Of a stretch of DNA of 64,000 bases, positions 54,224 through 61,573 are shown piece by piece (within the stretch, counting starts at the first letter, position 1; each line of letters opens with the position of its first letter). The notes beneath the pieces are model-generated. The model did not search any database, was not told where the DNA came from, and saw only the letters and a list, made by a program, of their open reading frames with translations. Both the position numbers and the translations under genes were made by a program. The stretch is from Occallatibacter riparius (GTDB lineage Bacteria > Acidobacteriota > Terriglobia > Terriglobales > Acidobacteriaceae): positions 1,612,001-1,676,000 of the forward strand of contig NZ_CP093313.1 of NCBI RefSeq assembly GCF_025264625.1. The letters are read 5' to 3'.

Positions 54224-55837
54224 CTACTGCGCCGCCGGATCCCGCGCCAGCTGGTCGCTCAGTTCCCGCGCCTGCTGGTTCTTCGGATCCAGTTCCAGAG
54301 CCTTAGCCACCGCCTGCTTCGCCTCGCGGAAACGCCGCGTTACCGCCAGCTCCGCCGCCAGGTTGATCCACGCCTCCGGCCAACCCGGAGCCCCCTGCAC
54401 GGCCTGCTGGAAATGCTTCACAGCCTCGTCCGCATCCCCGGTCTGGCTCAATAGAACTCCTAGCGCATTCTGTGCCCCCGGCAGCCTCGCATCCAGAGCA
54501 ATCGCCTTCTCCAGCTCCTGCCTCTCCCCGGCACCCTCTCCCGACTGGCTCAGCGCGATCGCCAGCTTGTAGTGGTAATTGGCATTGTCGGGCTGCTGCT
54601 CCAGCGCCTCTTTGTAGTGCGCAACGGCCTCGCTGGCCTTGCCGGCATCGAGCGCCGTATCTCCCTGCGCAACCGATTCCGCCGCCTCCAGCTGCGTCTC
54701 CTGGTCCTTCTTGATCTGCTGGAACTTCTTCGTCTCCTCCGTCGCGCGGTCCGTCTCCCCGACCCCGCGCAGCGCCTTCGCCAATGCGAAATGCACCTCC
54801 GGGTCCGACGCGCCCATCGCAATCGCCTTCTCCAGCTCCGTCTTGGCCTCCGCCCACTCCCTCAGAAGCACCAGCGTGTTTCCCAGCTCATAATGCGATT
54901 TCATCGAGTCCGGCTGCAGCGCCACCGCCTGCTCCAGATACGTCTTCGACTGCGCGTTGTCACCCGCGGCCCGACGCGCCAGCCCGTTCAGGAACAGCAC
55001 CTCCGGGTCCTTCGGCCGCGCTGCCAACAGCTTCGGACCCAGCGCAACCGCCTCGTCCACGTGGTTCTGCAACACCAGCAACCGGAAGTATTCCAGCTCC
55101 GCGTCCACATCTTCCGGATGGCTGTCGCTCATTTGCTTCGCCAGCCGAATCGCTCCCTCATAGTTCCGCTGTCTCACCAGCACCACCAGCATTGCCTTCT
55201 GCAACGACAGCGACCCCGGATGCTCCTTCAGTGCCTCGTTCAGCACCTTCTCCGCCTGATCTGGATAGTTCAGCAGCCCAAACGCCCGCGCCAATGCAAT
55301 CGACAGGTTCTCCGTCCGCGGCGCGCCCTGCAGCACCTGGATCACGCCCGCATAATCCTGCCGCTGCATCAGGATCCCCGTGATCCCCTCCAGCGCTTCC
55401 TCCGACTTCGGATCGATCGCAATGGCCTTCCGCCACTCACGCTCTGCATCTTCCGGCTTGCCAGCATCCTCATACAGCGACGCAAGCAGCAGATGCGGCT
55501 TCAACTGAGCCGGCGCAAGCTCCGCCGACTTCTCGAGCTCCGGCAGCGCCTGCCCCGGCTGCTTCGACGCCACCAGCGCGAGCCCCAGCAGATAATGCAA
55601 CTGCCCAGAGCCCGCATCCGTCTTCAGGCCCGCTCGAAAGGTCTCGATTGCACAGGGAAACTGCTCATGGCTGGCATACCAGTTGCCCAGCGCGGCGGCG
55701 TTTGCAACATTCGGCTGCGCCCGCATCTTCGCCACCATCGCCTGGGGACCGTTACACACCGCGTGCGCCGTTCCCGCGAATCCCAGGCAGGCAGCCAATA
55801 GCAGGCATTTCATGCCGGGACTACACAGGCTACTCAT
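54224..55837 (-). CDS. Exported TPR-repeat protein
   Basis: A 537-residue protein with a signal peptide (MKCLLLAACLGFAGTAHA) and at least eleven TPR-like units covering nearly the whole chain, for example QLHYLLGLALVASKQPGQALPELEKSAELAP and ANYHYKLAIALSQSGEGAGERQELEKAIAL. The first methionine at 55837 adds eight residues before the signal peptide; an ATG at 55811-55813 is an equally likely start. It shares direction with the FG-GAP gene downstream; TPR plus FG-GAP/ASPIC pairs are common in Acidobacteria and suggest a joint extracytoplasmic role. The gene is rich in GC at third positions, creating long false frames on the other strand. Confidence 0.87.
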   Translation of the reverse strand: MSSLCSPGMKCLLLAACLGFAGTAHAVCNGPQAMVAKMRAQPNVANAAALGNWYASHEQFPCAIETFRAGLKTDAGSGQLHYLLGLALVASKQPGQALPELEKSAELAPAQLKPHLLLASLYEDAGKPEDAEREWRKAIAIDPKSEEALEGITGILMQRQDYAGVIQVLQGAPRTENLSIALARAFGLLNYPDQAEKVLNEALKEHPGSLSLQKAMLVVLVRQRNYEGAIRLAKQMSDSHPEDVDAELEYFRLLVLQNHVDEAVALGPKLLAARPKDPEVLFLNGLARRAAGDNAQSKTYLEQAVALQPDSMKSHYELGNTLVLLREWAEAKTELEKAIAMGASDPEVHFALAKALRGVGETDRATEETKKFQQIKKDQETQLEAAESVAQGDTALDAGKASEAVAHYKEALEQQPDNANYHYKLAIALSQSGEGAGERQELEKAIALDARLPGAQNALGVLLSQTGDADEAVKHFQQAVQGAPGWPEAWINLAAELAVTRRFREAKQAVAKALELDPKNQQARELSDQLARDPAAQ

Positions 55838-55904
55838 GTACTTGAATCTCCGCCTGAAGAATACACGACCCCAACATCACTTTCTTTAGCCCAGCCGAGA
55901 TGCC

Positions 55905-55970
55905 GGGTGCCCCATCCATGCGACGTCTTTGTTTTTGTCGCATGGGTGGGAGACCACACTCCTCACCCAG
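55905..55970. repeat. Hairpin repeat family 1, copy D
   Basis: CCATGCGAC (55916-55924) pairs with GTCGCATGG (55937-55945), loop of 12 rich in T, inside GGGTGCCCCAT and GTGGGAGACCACA. The inner stem differs from all other copies but keeps full pairing. It lies between divergent genes. Confidence 0.75.
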
Positions 55971-56051
55971 CCGGCCGCACGTTCCAGCACACCTCCCTCG
56001 CGACTTCTTTCTGTCGCGAGGCCCCATCCGCAGCCCCACCCCAGCGGAGAC

Positions 56052-56170
56052 TGGCGCCGAAGGCGCAGTTGGCCCCACCGCCGAAGGCGCAGTTGGCCCC
56101 ACCGCAGGTGGCGCAGTTGGCCCCACCGCAGGTGCCCGCAGGTGGCCGCACCGCAGGTGCCCGCAGGTGG
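56052..56170. repeat. GC-rich repeat family 2, tandem array
   Basis: Four to five tandem variants of a 20-30-base unit: GCCGAAGGCGCAGTTGGCCC-CACC twice, then GCAGGTGGCGCAGTTGGCCC-CACC, then shorter GCAGGTGCCCGCAGGTGG units twice. It lies upstream of the DUF3857 gene, between divergent transcription units. Unit variation and the shortened 3' units suggest slippage. It is not a CRISPR: spacers are absent. Confidence 0.7.
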
Positions 56171-56255
56171 AGGTAAAATTGCGTGAAACTCCTCCAGGCT
56201 GTTCCTACGTACCTATAACTAGAGCCTGCTCAGGATTACCTCGGGAGACTGCCTT

Positions 56256-58388
56256 ATGCGCTTTCATCCAGCCGCATGTTTTTCGCTCGCCTTGTTGGGA
56301 ACTTCGCTTACAGTTGCCGCCCACGCCCAGTTCGCGCCCCCCACCCCGGAAGAGCTGAAGATGACCTCCGATCCCAAAGCTCCCGGAGCCGACGCCGTCT
56401 ACCTCGACCGCGTCGAAGTCACCGACGACCCGCACCACTTCTCTACCGTCTATGCCCGCATCAAGGTCCTCACGGAAAAAGGCACGGAAGCGGCCACCGT
56501 CCACATCCCCTATCTCAAGAACTTCGTCTTCCACGCATCTGGCGATAACTCCAGCCGCATGGGTTCCGGCACCGCCAATCACTGGGACGCCCCCAACGTG
56601 AACCACTCCGGCGAAGACCGCCCCAATGACATCGACTCCTTTGATGTCAAAACCGACATCGCCGCCATCGAAGGCCGCACCATCCACCCCGACGGCACCA
56701 TCGTCCCCCTCACCGGAACCCCCTCCGACCTGCTCAAAATCAAGCGCGGCAAAAACCAGGTCAACGAAGTCACCTTCACCCTCCCCTCCGTCGAAGTCGG
56801 CAGCATCATCGAGTACCGCTACCAGGTCCGCTACGACCGCTTCGAAGGCGCCGTTGACTGGCAGATCCAGAAGCCCTTCTTCACCCATCACGCGCGCTTC
56901 ACCTTCACCCCCGACGAGCAGTTCTCGCCCTTCCGCAACAAGCTCGGCGCCGCCGGCGTCCAGAACAGCAGCCTCCTCGACTACCACAGCGAGATCATGA
57001 CCGATCTCGAAAACGCTGCCATTCTCCCCGCTCACGCTACCGTCAAATCCGAGGCTTCCGGCCTCTACTCGCTCGACCTCACTGACATCCCCGCCGCGCC
57101 CCTCGAGCCCTTTAGCCCTCCGCTTGAAGGACGCGCCTACCGCGTCGCCTTCTACTACGTCGCCACACCCGACGAGAAGGAGTTCTGGCGCAAAGACATG
57201 AGCTACTGGAACAAGAAGCTCAACCAGTACATCGAGCCCACCAACCTCCTCAAAAGCACCGTCAAAGAAGCCGTAACCGGCGTTGACAATGACCTCGACA
57301 AGGCCAAAAAGCTCTACGACATCACCGCCAAAATCGAAAACACAGACTTCAGCACCACCGGAGAGCCAGGCCTCGGCAGCGGCTGGATCCCCGCCGGCAG
57401 TGTCGAACGGGTCCTCATCGACAAGAAGGGCGCCAGCAACCAGATCGCCTACCTTTACCTCGCCCTCGCCCGCATCGCCGGCCTGAACCCCCGTCCCGAG
57501 CGCATCGCCAGCCGCAGCCAGCGCATCTTCTCGCCGCAGTTCCGCGATCCCAGCCAGCTCGACTCCGTCGTGATCACCATGAACCTGGGCGACAAAGAGG
57601 TCACCGTCGACCCCGGCGCCAAAATGGCCCCCTTCGCCACCCTCCACTGGGCCCACTCGGCCGCCGGTGGACTGGTCATGAACGGTTCCAAGATCGAAAC
57701 CGTCATCACCCCCGAGCAGAGCATCACTGAAAACGCCGTGATCCACATCGGAAATCTCGCCGTTACCGCGCAGGGCTCCGTCTCCGGCTCGCTCAAGACC
57801 GCTTACATCGGCCAGCAGGCCCTCTACCTCCGCCAGATCGCTGTCAGCAACGGCCCTGATGCCGCCCGCGACGAAATCAACCGCCGCCTCGCCACCCAGG
57901 TCCCCGAGGGCGTTCAGGCCAAAGTCGACCACCTCGTCAACGTCGACGACCCCAACAAGCAGCTTCTCGCCATTGTCTCCGTCTCGGGCAAACCTGCCTC
58001 CCAGGCCGGCAGCCGCCTCGTCCTGCCGCGCAACTTCTTCCGTGCCCGCGAAGCCAACCCCTACCCCGCTGACGACTCCCGCATCAGCCCCGTCGACGTC
58101 CACTACCCCGAGCAGGAGCAGGACCAGATCACCTACGTCCTTCCCGCCGGATTCAGCCTTGAAGGCAAGCCCGAGGACGCCTCCGCCAAGCTCGAGCAGG
58201 ACGCCGCCTATCAGTCCAAGGCCAAAATCGAAGGAAACTCCGTCACCAGCACCCGCGTCCTCGCCCGCGGCTTCACCTGGCTCGCCCCCGTTCAGTACAC
58301 CCCCCTCCGCGACTTCTATCAGAAGGTAGTCACCGCCGACCGCCAGGACCTAGTCCTGGCCCCAGGCACCCAGGCCACCAACCAGTAA
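56256..58388 (+). CDS. DUF3857 protein with degenerate transglutaminase-like domain
   Basis: A 710-residue exported protein. A signal peptide (about 1-24, ending AAHA) is followed by a DUF3857-type beta domain (about 48-240, with IKVLTEKGTEAATVHIPYLKN and LPSVEVGSIIEYRYQVR), a transglutaminase-like core (about 300-480) and a C-terminal beta region. In active transglutaminases the helix begins G-D-C-K; here the corresponding segment reads DKKGASNQIAYLYLALARIAGL, with Ser394 or its neighbour in place of the cysteine, so it is probably not catalytic. A -10-like TATAAC at 56214-56219 and a GGGAG ribosome site precede the ATG. Function unknown; a binding or assembly role is inferred. Confidence 0.85.
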   Translation: MRFHPAACFSLALLGTSLTVAAHAQFAPPTPEELKMTSDPKAPGADAVYLDRVEVTDDPHHFSTVYARIKVLTEKGTEAATVHIPYLKNFVFHASGDNSSRMGSGTANHWDAPNVNHSGEDRPNDIDSFDVKTDIAAIEGRTIHPDGTIVPLTGTPSDLLKIKRGKNQVNEVTFTLPSVEVGSIIEYRYQVRYDRFEGAVDWQIQKPFFTHHARFTFTPDEQFSPFRNKLGAAGVQNSSLLDYHSEIMTDLENAAILPAHATVKSEASGLYSLDLTDIPAAPLEPFSPPLEGRAYRVAFYYVATPDEKEFWRKDMSYWNKKLNQYIEPTNLLKSTVKEAVTGVDNDLDKAKKLYDITAKIENTDFSTTGEPGLGSGWIPAGSVERVLIDKKGASNQIAYLYLALARIAGLNPRPERIASRSQRIFSPQFRDPSQLDSVVITMNLGDKEVTVDPGAKMAPFATLHWAHSAAGGLVMNGSKIETVITPEQSITENAVIHIGNLAVTAQGSVSGSLKTAYIGQQALYLRQIAVSNGPDAARDEINRRLATQVPEGVQAKVDHLVNVDDPNKQLLAIVSVSGKPASQAGSRLVLPRNFFRAREANPYPADDSRISPVDVHYPEQEQDQITYVLPAGFSLEGKPEDASAKLEQDAAYQSKAKIEGNSVTSTRVLARGFTWLAPVQYTPLRDFYQKVVTADRQDLVLAPGTQATNQ

Positions 58389-58418
58389 CGCGCCACCCGC
58401 GCATTCCCGCTCGGAAAT

Positions 58419-58475
58419 GGGTGCCCCATCCTAGCTCTGCTAGGGTGGGAGACCACCCAACCCTACCGAGCCCTG
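58419..58475. repeat. Hairpin repeat family 1, copy E
   Basis: GGGTGCCCCATCCTAGC pairs with GCTAGGGTGGGAGACC around TCT, the outer arms again constant. It begins 31 bases after the DUF3857 stop and continues into ACCCAACCCTACC as in other copies. Confidence 0.72.
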
Positions 58476-58498
58476 GCCTTTGCACTAGCCTTTCTTTC

Positions 58499-58562
58499 TG
58501 TCATTCCCGGAGGGAATCTGCTGTTGAGAGGTTCTTTGTCATTCTGAATGGGTTGAAGAAGC
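58499..58562. repeat. Degenerate TGTCATTC repeats (family 4), two copies
   Basis: TGTCATTCCCGGAGGGAATC followed by TGCTGTT at 58499-58525, then TGTCATTCTGAATGGGTTGA followed by AGAAGC at 58537-58562. The pattern TGTCATTC...GAATCTGC is an intergenic repeat I recognise from acidobacterial genomes. Both copies are imperfect. Confidence 0.55.
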
Positions 58563-58720
58563 CGCTTTTGCTCCCCGGCAGAACCCGTCCCGAAATCGTT
58601 GTCAAGCCCCGCGCATGTGGAAAACATACCTAACCCCATGAATCCACTCACTCCAAAATGTGGAAAACTAATTGCCGATTACTCTTCCAATTTGCTAGCC
58701 TATTAATAGGAGCAAAAACA

Positions 58721-58780
58721 GTGCCCGCCGGACACCAATCCGGCGGGCATTTTATTTTGCCCAAAAAATTGTCATCTTAA
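58721..58780 (+). CDS. Possible 19-residue leader peptide overlapping a terminator hairpin
   Basis: AGGAG at 58709-58713 stands eight bases before a GTG at 58721, which opens a 19-codon frame (MPAGHQSGGHFILPKKLSS) ending in TAA at 58778-58780. The frame covers the whole hairpin at 58722-58749, the arrangement expected of a leader peptide/attenuator in front of the gene at 58793. The peptide has no run of one amino acid that would suggest a regulatory signal, so it may be coincidental. Confidence 0.3.
   Translation: MPAGHQSGGHFILPKKLSS
58722..58760 (+). terminator. Intrinsic terminator in the leader of the gene at 58793
   Basis: TGCCCGCCGGA (58722-58732) pairs with TCCGGCGGGCA (58739-58749), 11 bp with a 6-base loop, followed by TTTTATTTTG. 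It lies 43 bases before the next start codon, so it may attenuate that gene or end a short upstream transcript. Confidence 0.8.
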
Positions 58781-58792
58781 AGGAATACTCCT

Positions 58793-59449
58793 GTGCCTCA
58801 GCCTGACGAAATTACCATCAATTCCGCCGTTCAACGCTGCGTCAATGCCTGGCGCGAAGCCCTCGCCCGCAAAAACTGCAAGGATCCCATCGATCCCGGC
58901 GTCTGGGAGCGCGACTACGCCGGAAAAGCCTACCGCAAGGCCCTCCCCTGGCTCTCCACCCCTGACAACGTCGACGCCTTCATCGCCTGTGTCGCCCAGG
59001 GACTCGCCATCGGCGCCATCGATCCCTCTCACGCCACCAAACTGCTGTATGCCGCCCAGATCGCCATCACCTCCCGCCGCGCCCGCCTCCACGCCGAAAA
59101 AGAAGCCCGCACTCAAAAACAGGACCGCGCGAAGAAGGAGGAAAGCACCCCCACCCCCTCCCCCCTGACCACGAATGGCGTCCTAGGCACGAAGGGCGGC
59201 GAAGCCGCAGTGGCCGCACCGCAGGTGCCCGCGCCGCAGGCACCCCCCTCCCCTGCGCCCTCTAGCGCACTCAACAACTTACAACCGCAAAAACCCAAAC
59301 CAGCACCGAAGGCGCCCTCCCCAAAGGATGATTTGACGGAACACGTCCAGGTCATGCTCGAACGGATCCTCGCCGGCAAACCCATCGACCAGGTGCCCCT
59401 GACTCCCTGGAAGAAGACACCCCCTCCCCCCCAGGCACACACCCGCTGA
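58793..59449 (+). CDS. Hypothetical protein with a repeat-derived linker
   Basis: A 218-residue protein of no family I can name. The N-terminal 105 residues look folded and helical (INSAVQRCVNAWREALARK, WERDYAGKAYRKALPWL, VDAFIACVAQGLAIGAIDPSHATKLLYAAQIA). A low-complexity Pro/Ala/Lys linker follows (about 110-180), then a short acidic-basic helix (TEHVQVMLERILAGKPIDQVPL). The linker codons at 59194-59240 match intergenic repeat family 2, and the stop codon lies within a GCTGACT repeat. The GTG start has AAAGGA 8-10 bases upstream. No signal peptide, so it is probably cytoplasmic. Confidence 0.65.
   Translation: MPQPDEITINSAVQRCVNAWREALARKNCKDPIDPGVWERDYAGKAYRKALPWLSTPDNVDAFIACVAQGLAIGAIDPSHATKLLYAAQIAITSRRARLHAEKEARTQKQDRAKKEESTPTPSPLTTNGVLGTKGGEAAVAAPQVPAPQAPPSPAPSSALNNLQPQKPKPAPKAPSPKDDLTEHVQVMLERILAGKPIDQVPLTPWKKTPPPPQAHTR
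59194..59240. repeat. GC-rich repeat family 2 copy inside a coding sequence
   Basis: GGGCGGCGAAGCCGCAGTGG then CCGCACCGCAGGTGCCCGCG matches the family 2 consensus within the hypothetical gene, reading KGGEAAVAAPQVPAPQ in frame. It looks like an intergenic repeat captured by, or inserted into, the linker. Confidence 0.6.
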
Positions 59450-59479
59450 CTCGCTCGCGCGCAGCGCGCTGACTTGCTG
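59444..59479. repeat. GCTGACTTGCT repeat family, two copies at a stop codon
   Basis: CGCTGACTCGCT (59444-59455) and CGCTGACTTGCTG (59467-59479) with a GC-rich alternating spacer between them. The TGA of the first unit (59447-59449) is the stop codon of the hypothetical gene. The same unit occurs three times at 39419-39508. Confidence 0.62.
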
Positions 59480-59516
59480 CTTTTGTGAGAAAAGGTAGTA
59501 CCCCACCCCTGGCAAC

Positions 59517-59555
59517 GATGGCGCAAAGGCGCAGTGGCCGCACCGCAGGTGCCGG
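59517..59555. repeat. GC-rich repeat family 2, single copy
   Basis: GATGGCGCAAAGGCGCAGTG then GCCGCACCGCAGGTGCC, matching the copies at 54189, 56052 and 59194. It lies between convergent genes. Confidence 0.58.
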
Positions 59556-59665
59556 CAACTCGCGAAATGAGGACCACAACCAAGCAGATCGATCGCCGCT
59601 TCACCCCACGCCCAAACGCCACACAGGATATCCCTGCCCAAAACGCCCTTAGTCATATCTACATC

Positions 59666-59685
59666 TATTTACTAAGTAGTAAATA
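59666..59685. promoter_or_regulatory. 20-bp operator-like palindrome in an AT-rich patch
   Basis: Arms TATTTACTA and TAGTAAATA (9 bp each) flank AG. The inner TACTA/TAGTA core resembles operators of BlaI/CopY-type winged-helix repressors, but no such regulator is seen in the window and no gene starts beside it: it lies 50 bases beyond the 3' end of the minus-strand FG-GAP gene. It could be a remnant control site. Confidence 0.35.
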
Positions 59686-59735
59686 AAAGGGGCACACCTT
59701 CAGTCCCTCTGCCACTTTGCAACTATGCCACTCTG

Positions 59736-61418
59736 TCACTTCGTAGCCGGAACCGCCTCAACCACCTTCAGCGTCTGATCCGCCGGCACATTCTCCAGCT
59801 TCTGCGTGATCCCGCTCGGCCACGTGATCTCCACTGACGTCGCCTTCGCATCCGACCCCAGCCCGAAGTGCACCGGCCCCAGGCTCGACGACGCGTAGCA
59901 CACGCTCGACGTCTGGTGGTTGTACTGCGTCACGCTTGGCGACACCACCTTGATCCGCGCCCCGATCCCATCGCGATTGCTCTTCACGCCTTGCAGAGCG
60001 ATATCAAGCCAGTGCCCCGCGTTCGCGCTTCGGTTCATCCACAGCTCCGCCGGCAGATCCATCGAGGTCGCCACAAAGTCCATCTTCCCGTCGCCGTCGA
60101 AATCCCCCATCCCGCACCCGCGATGCCGCGACGCCGTCGCCTCCGTGAAACCCGCCTCTTCCGTCAGCGGCACCCACGTATTGCCCTTCACGTTGCGGAA
60201 CACCGTATTTGGCTGCTTCACCTGCGCCCCCGGCGGCCGCGTCGCCGACACGTGCCCGCGAGTCACCAGCAAATCCTTCCAGCCGTCGTTGTCGAAGTCA
60301 TACAGCGCCGGCCCAAAGCCCGCCATGCCCATGCTGATCTTGCCCATCCCGCTCGGCGACGTCACTTCCCTGAACTCACCCTTGCCCGTGTTCTGCAAGA
60401 TCGGAAATGTCTGCCGGTTCAGCGCCACGTAAACAATGTCGGGATACTCATCGTTGTTGAAGTCGCGGAAATCCAGGCCCATCCCCGAAATGAACGCGCC
60501 CTCTTCCGGCAGCGCCGTATTGGTCTGGAACGAAACCTCGTCGAACTTGTTCCCCAGGTTGTGGAACAGGAAGTCGTACTCGCCGTCATTGGTCACGAAC
60601 ACGTCCGGCTTGCCGTCCAGGTCATAATCGGCAATGCCCACGCCCATGCCCTTGCCCACGTGCTCCCGCAGGCCCCACTCCTTCGACACATCCTTGAACG
60701 TGCCGTTCCCCTGGTTCAGGAAAAGCTGATCCGGCAAGCCCTTATAAAAGCGCGGATGGCAATACTCCGGCCCGCTGTCCACCACGCACAGCGGTTTCTT
60801 GTCGAACTTCCATTGCAGGTAGTTGGCGACGAACAAGTCCAGCTTGCCGTCGTTATTCATGTCCACCCACGCCGCGGCCACGGCCCACAGCGGCCCAAAC
60901 TCCGGATCGTTGAACTGATCGAGCCCCGCTTGCTTCGTCACGTCCGAAAACGTTCCATTGCCGTTGTTGTGATACAGATGACTGCCGCGCACGCCCGTCA
61001 CAAACAGGTCAGGATGCCCATCGTTGTCGTAGTCGCCCACCGCCGCGCCCACGTCGAACCCTGTTCCCGCCAGCCCCGCCTGCTCCGTCACATCGGTGAA
61101 CGTCCCGTCGCCGTTGTTCCGGAACAGCCGGTCGGAATACTTCGCCGACGTCTTCTTCATCGTCTCCAGATCGGCGCCATTGGCGAAGAAAATGTCCGGC
61201 TTGCCATCGCCGTTATAGTCGAAAACCGCAACACCGCCGCCCATCGTCTCCGGCGCATTGCGTGATTGGCTCTCGTCCGTCTCCAGCTTGAACGGCAGCG
61301 GCTTCAACTCAAACTTGATAGGAGACGCGGTCTGCTTCTGCCCGCAAACGAGCGGCGCGAAGCTTGTAAGGATAACGAAGGCCAGGGCGATTGGATATTG
61401 ACGGGTTCTACTCTGCAT
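59736..61418 (-). CDS. FG-GAP/VCBS-repeat protein with ASPIC/UnbV domain
   Basis: A 560-residue exported protein with a Sec-type signal peptide (about 9-27, IALAFVILTSFAPLVCG) and a beta-propeller of FG-GAP/VCBS units marked by metal-loop motifs (VFDYNGDGKPDIFFANG, VGDYDNDGHPDLFVTG, MGDFDGDGKMDFVATS). The C-terminal ASPIC/UnbV domain (about 465-545) has SNRDGIGARIKVV and VCYASSSLGPVHFGLG ... VEITWPSG. It is a paralogue of the protein at 52195 but uses a Sec rather than a Tat leader. It follows the ankyrin gene on the same strand beyond an intrinsic terminator, so it is probably transcribed on its own. Confidence 0.9.
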   Translation of the reverse strand: MQSRTRQYPIALAFVILTSFAPLVCGQKQTASPIKFELKPLPFKLETDESQSRNAPETMGGGVAVFDYNGDGKPDIFFANGADLETMKKTSAKYSDRLFRNNGDGTFTDVTEQAGLAGTGFDVGAAVGDYDNDGHPDLFVTGVRGSHLYHNNGNGTFSDVTKQAGLDQFNDPEFGPLWAVAAAWVDMNNDGKLDLFVANYLQWKFDKKPLCVVDSGPEYCHPRFYKGLPDQLFLNQGNGTFKDVSKEWGLREHVGKGMGVGIADYDLDGKPDVFVTNDGEYDFLFHNLGNKFDEVSFQTNTALPEEGAFISGMGLDFRDFNNDEYPDIVYVALNRQTFPILQNTGKGEFREVTSPSGMGKISMGMAGFGPALYDFDNDGWKDLLVTRGHVSATRPPGAQVKQPNTVFRNVKGNTWVPLTEEAGFTEATASRHRGCGMGDFDGDGKMDFVATSMDLPAELWMNRSANAGHWLDIALQGVKSNRDGIGARIKVVSPSVTQYNHQTSSVCYASSSLGPVHFGLGSDAKATSVEITWPSGITQKLENVPADQTLKVVEAVPATK

Positions 61419-61521
61419 GGCACCACAGGTGGGAATGTCTCAATTGTACGGGCCGGGACGCGAACCAAGATAGCCCGGCGGCCCTCCCAGGAGTACTCAG
61501 TCCTAGAGACCCCGGCCAAAA

Positions 61522-61550
61522 GCAAAAGGCGAGCACCGCGGCTCGCCCTT
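61522..61550 (-). terminator. Intrinsic terminator after the ankyrin-repeat gene
   Basis: On the minus strand GGCGAGC pairs with GCTCGCC (61541-61547 and 61528-61534), loop of 6, followed by TTTTGCTTTT. It begins about 25 bases after the ankyrin gene stop. Confidence 0.85.
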
Positions 61551-61573
61551 CACTTTGACTCTGTTCGGCAACC

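Noticed and set aside
54572..55801. A 409-codon + strand frame opposite the TPR gene
   Set aside because: Leu/Arg-rich shadow; the minus-strand TPR repeats and signal peptide are clear.
56052..56170. Possible CRISPR or minisatellite array
   Set aside because: Units are adjacent without spacers and are variants of a repeat found singly elsewhere, so it is a small tandem repeat.
56205..58103. A 632-codon open frame on the minus strand opposite the DUF3857 gene
   Set aside because: Composition is extreme (Gly, Val, Asp and Glu repeats) with no motif, and it is the mirror of a strongly GC3-biased real gene that has a signal peptide and known domains.
59868..61265. A 465-codon + strand frame opposite the second FG-GAP gene
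   Set aside because: His/Arg/Val-rich shadow of repeated metal-loop codons. Similar shadows at 52876-54162 and 62451-63656 were rejected for the same reason.
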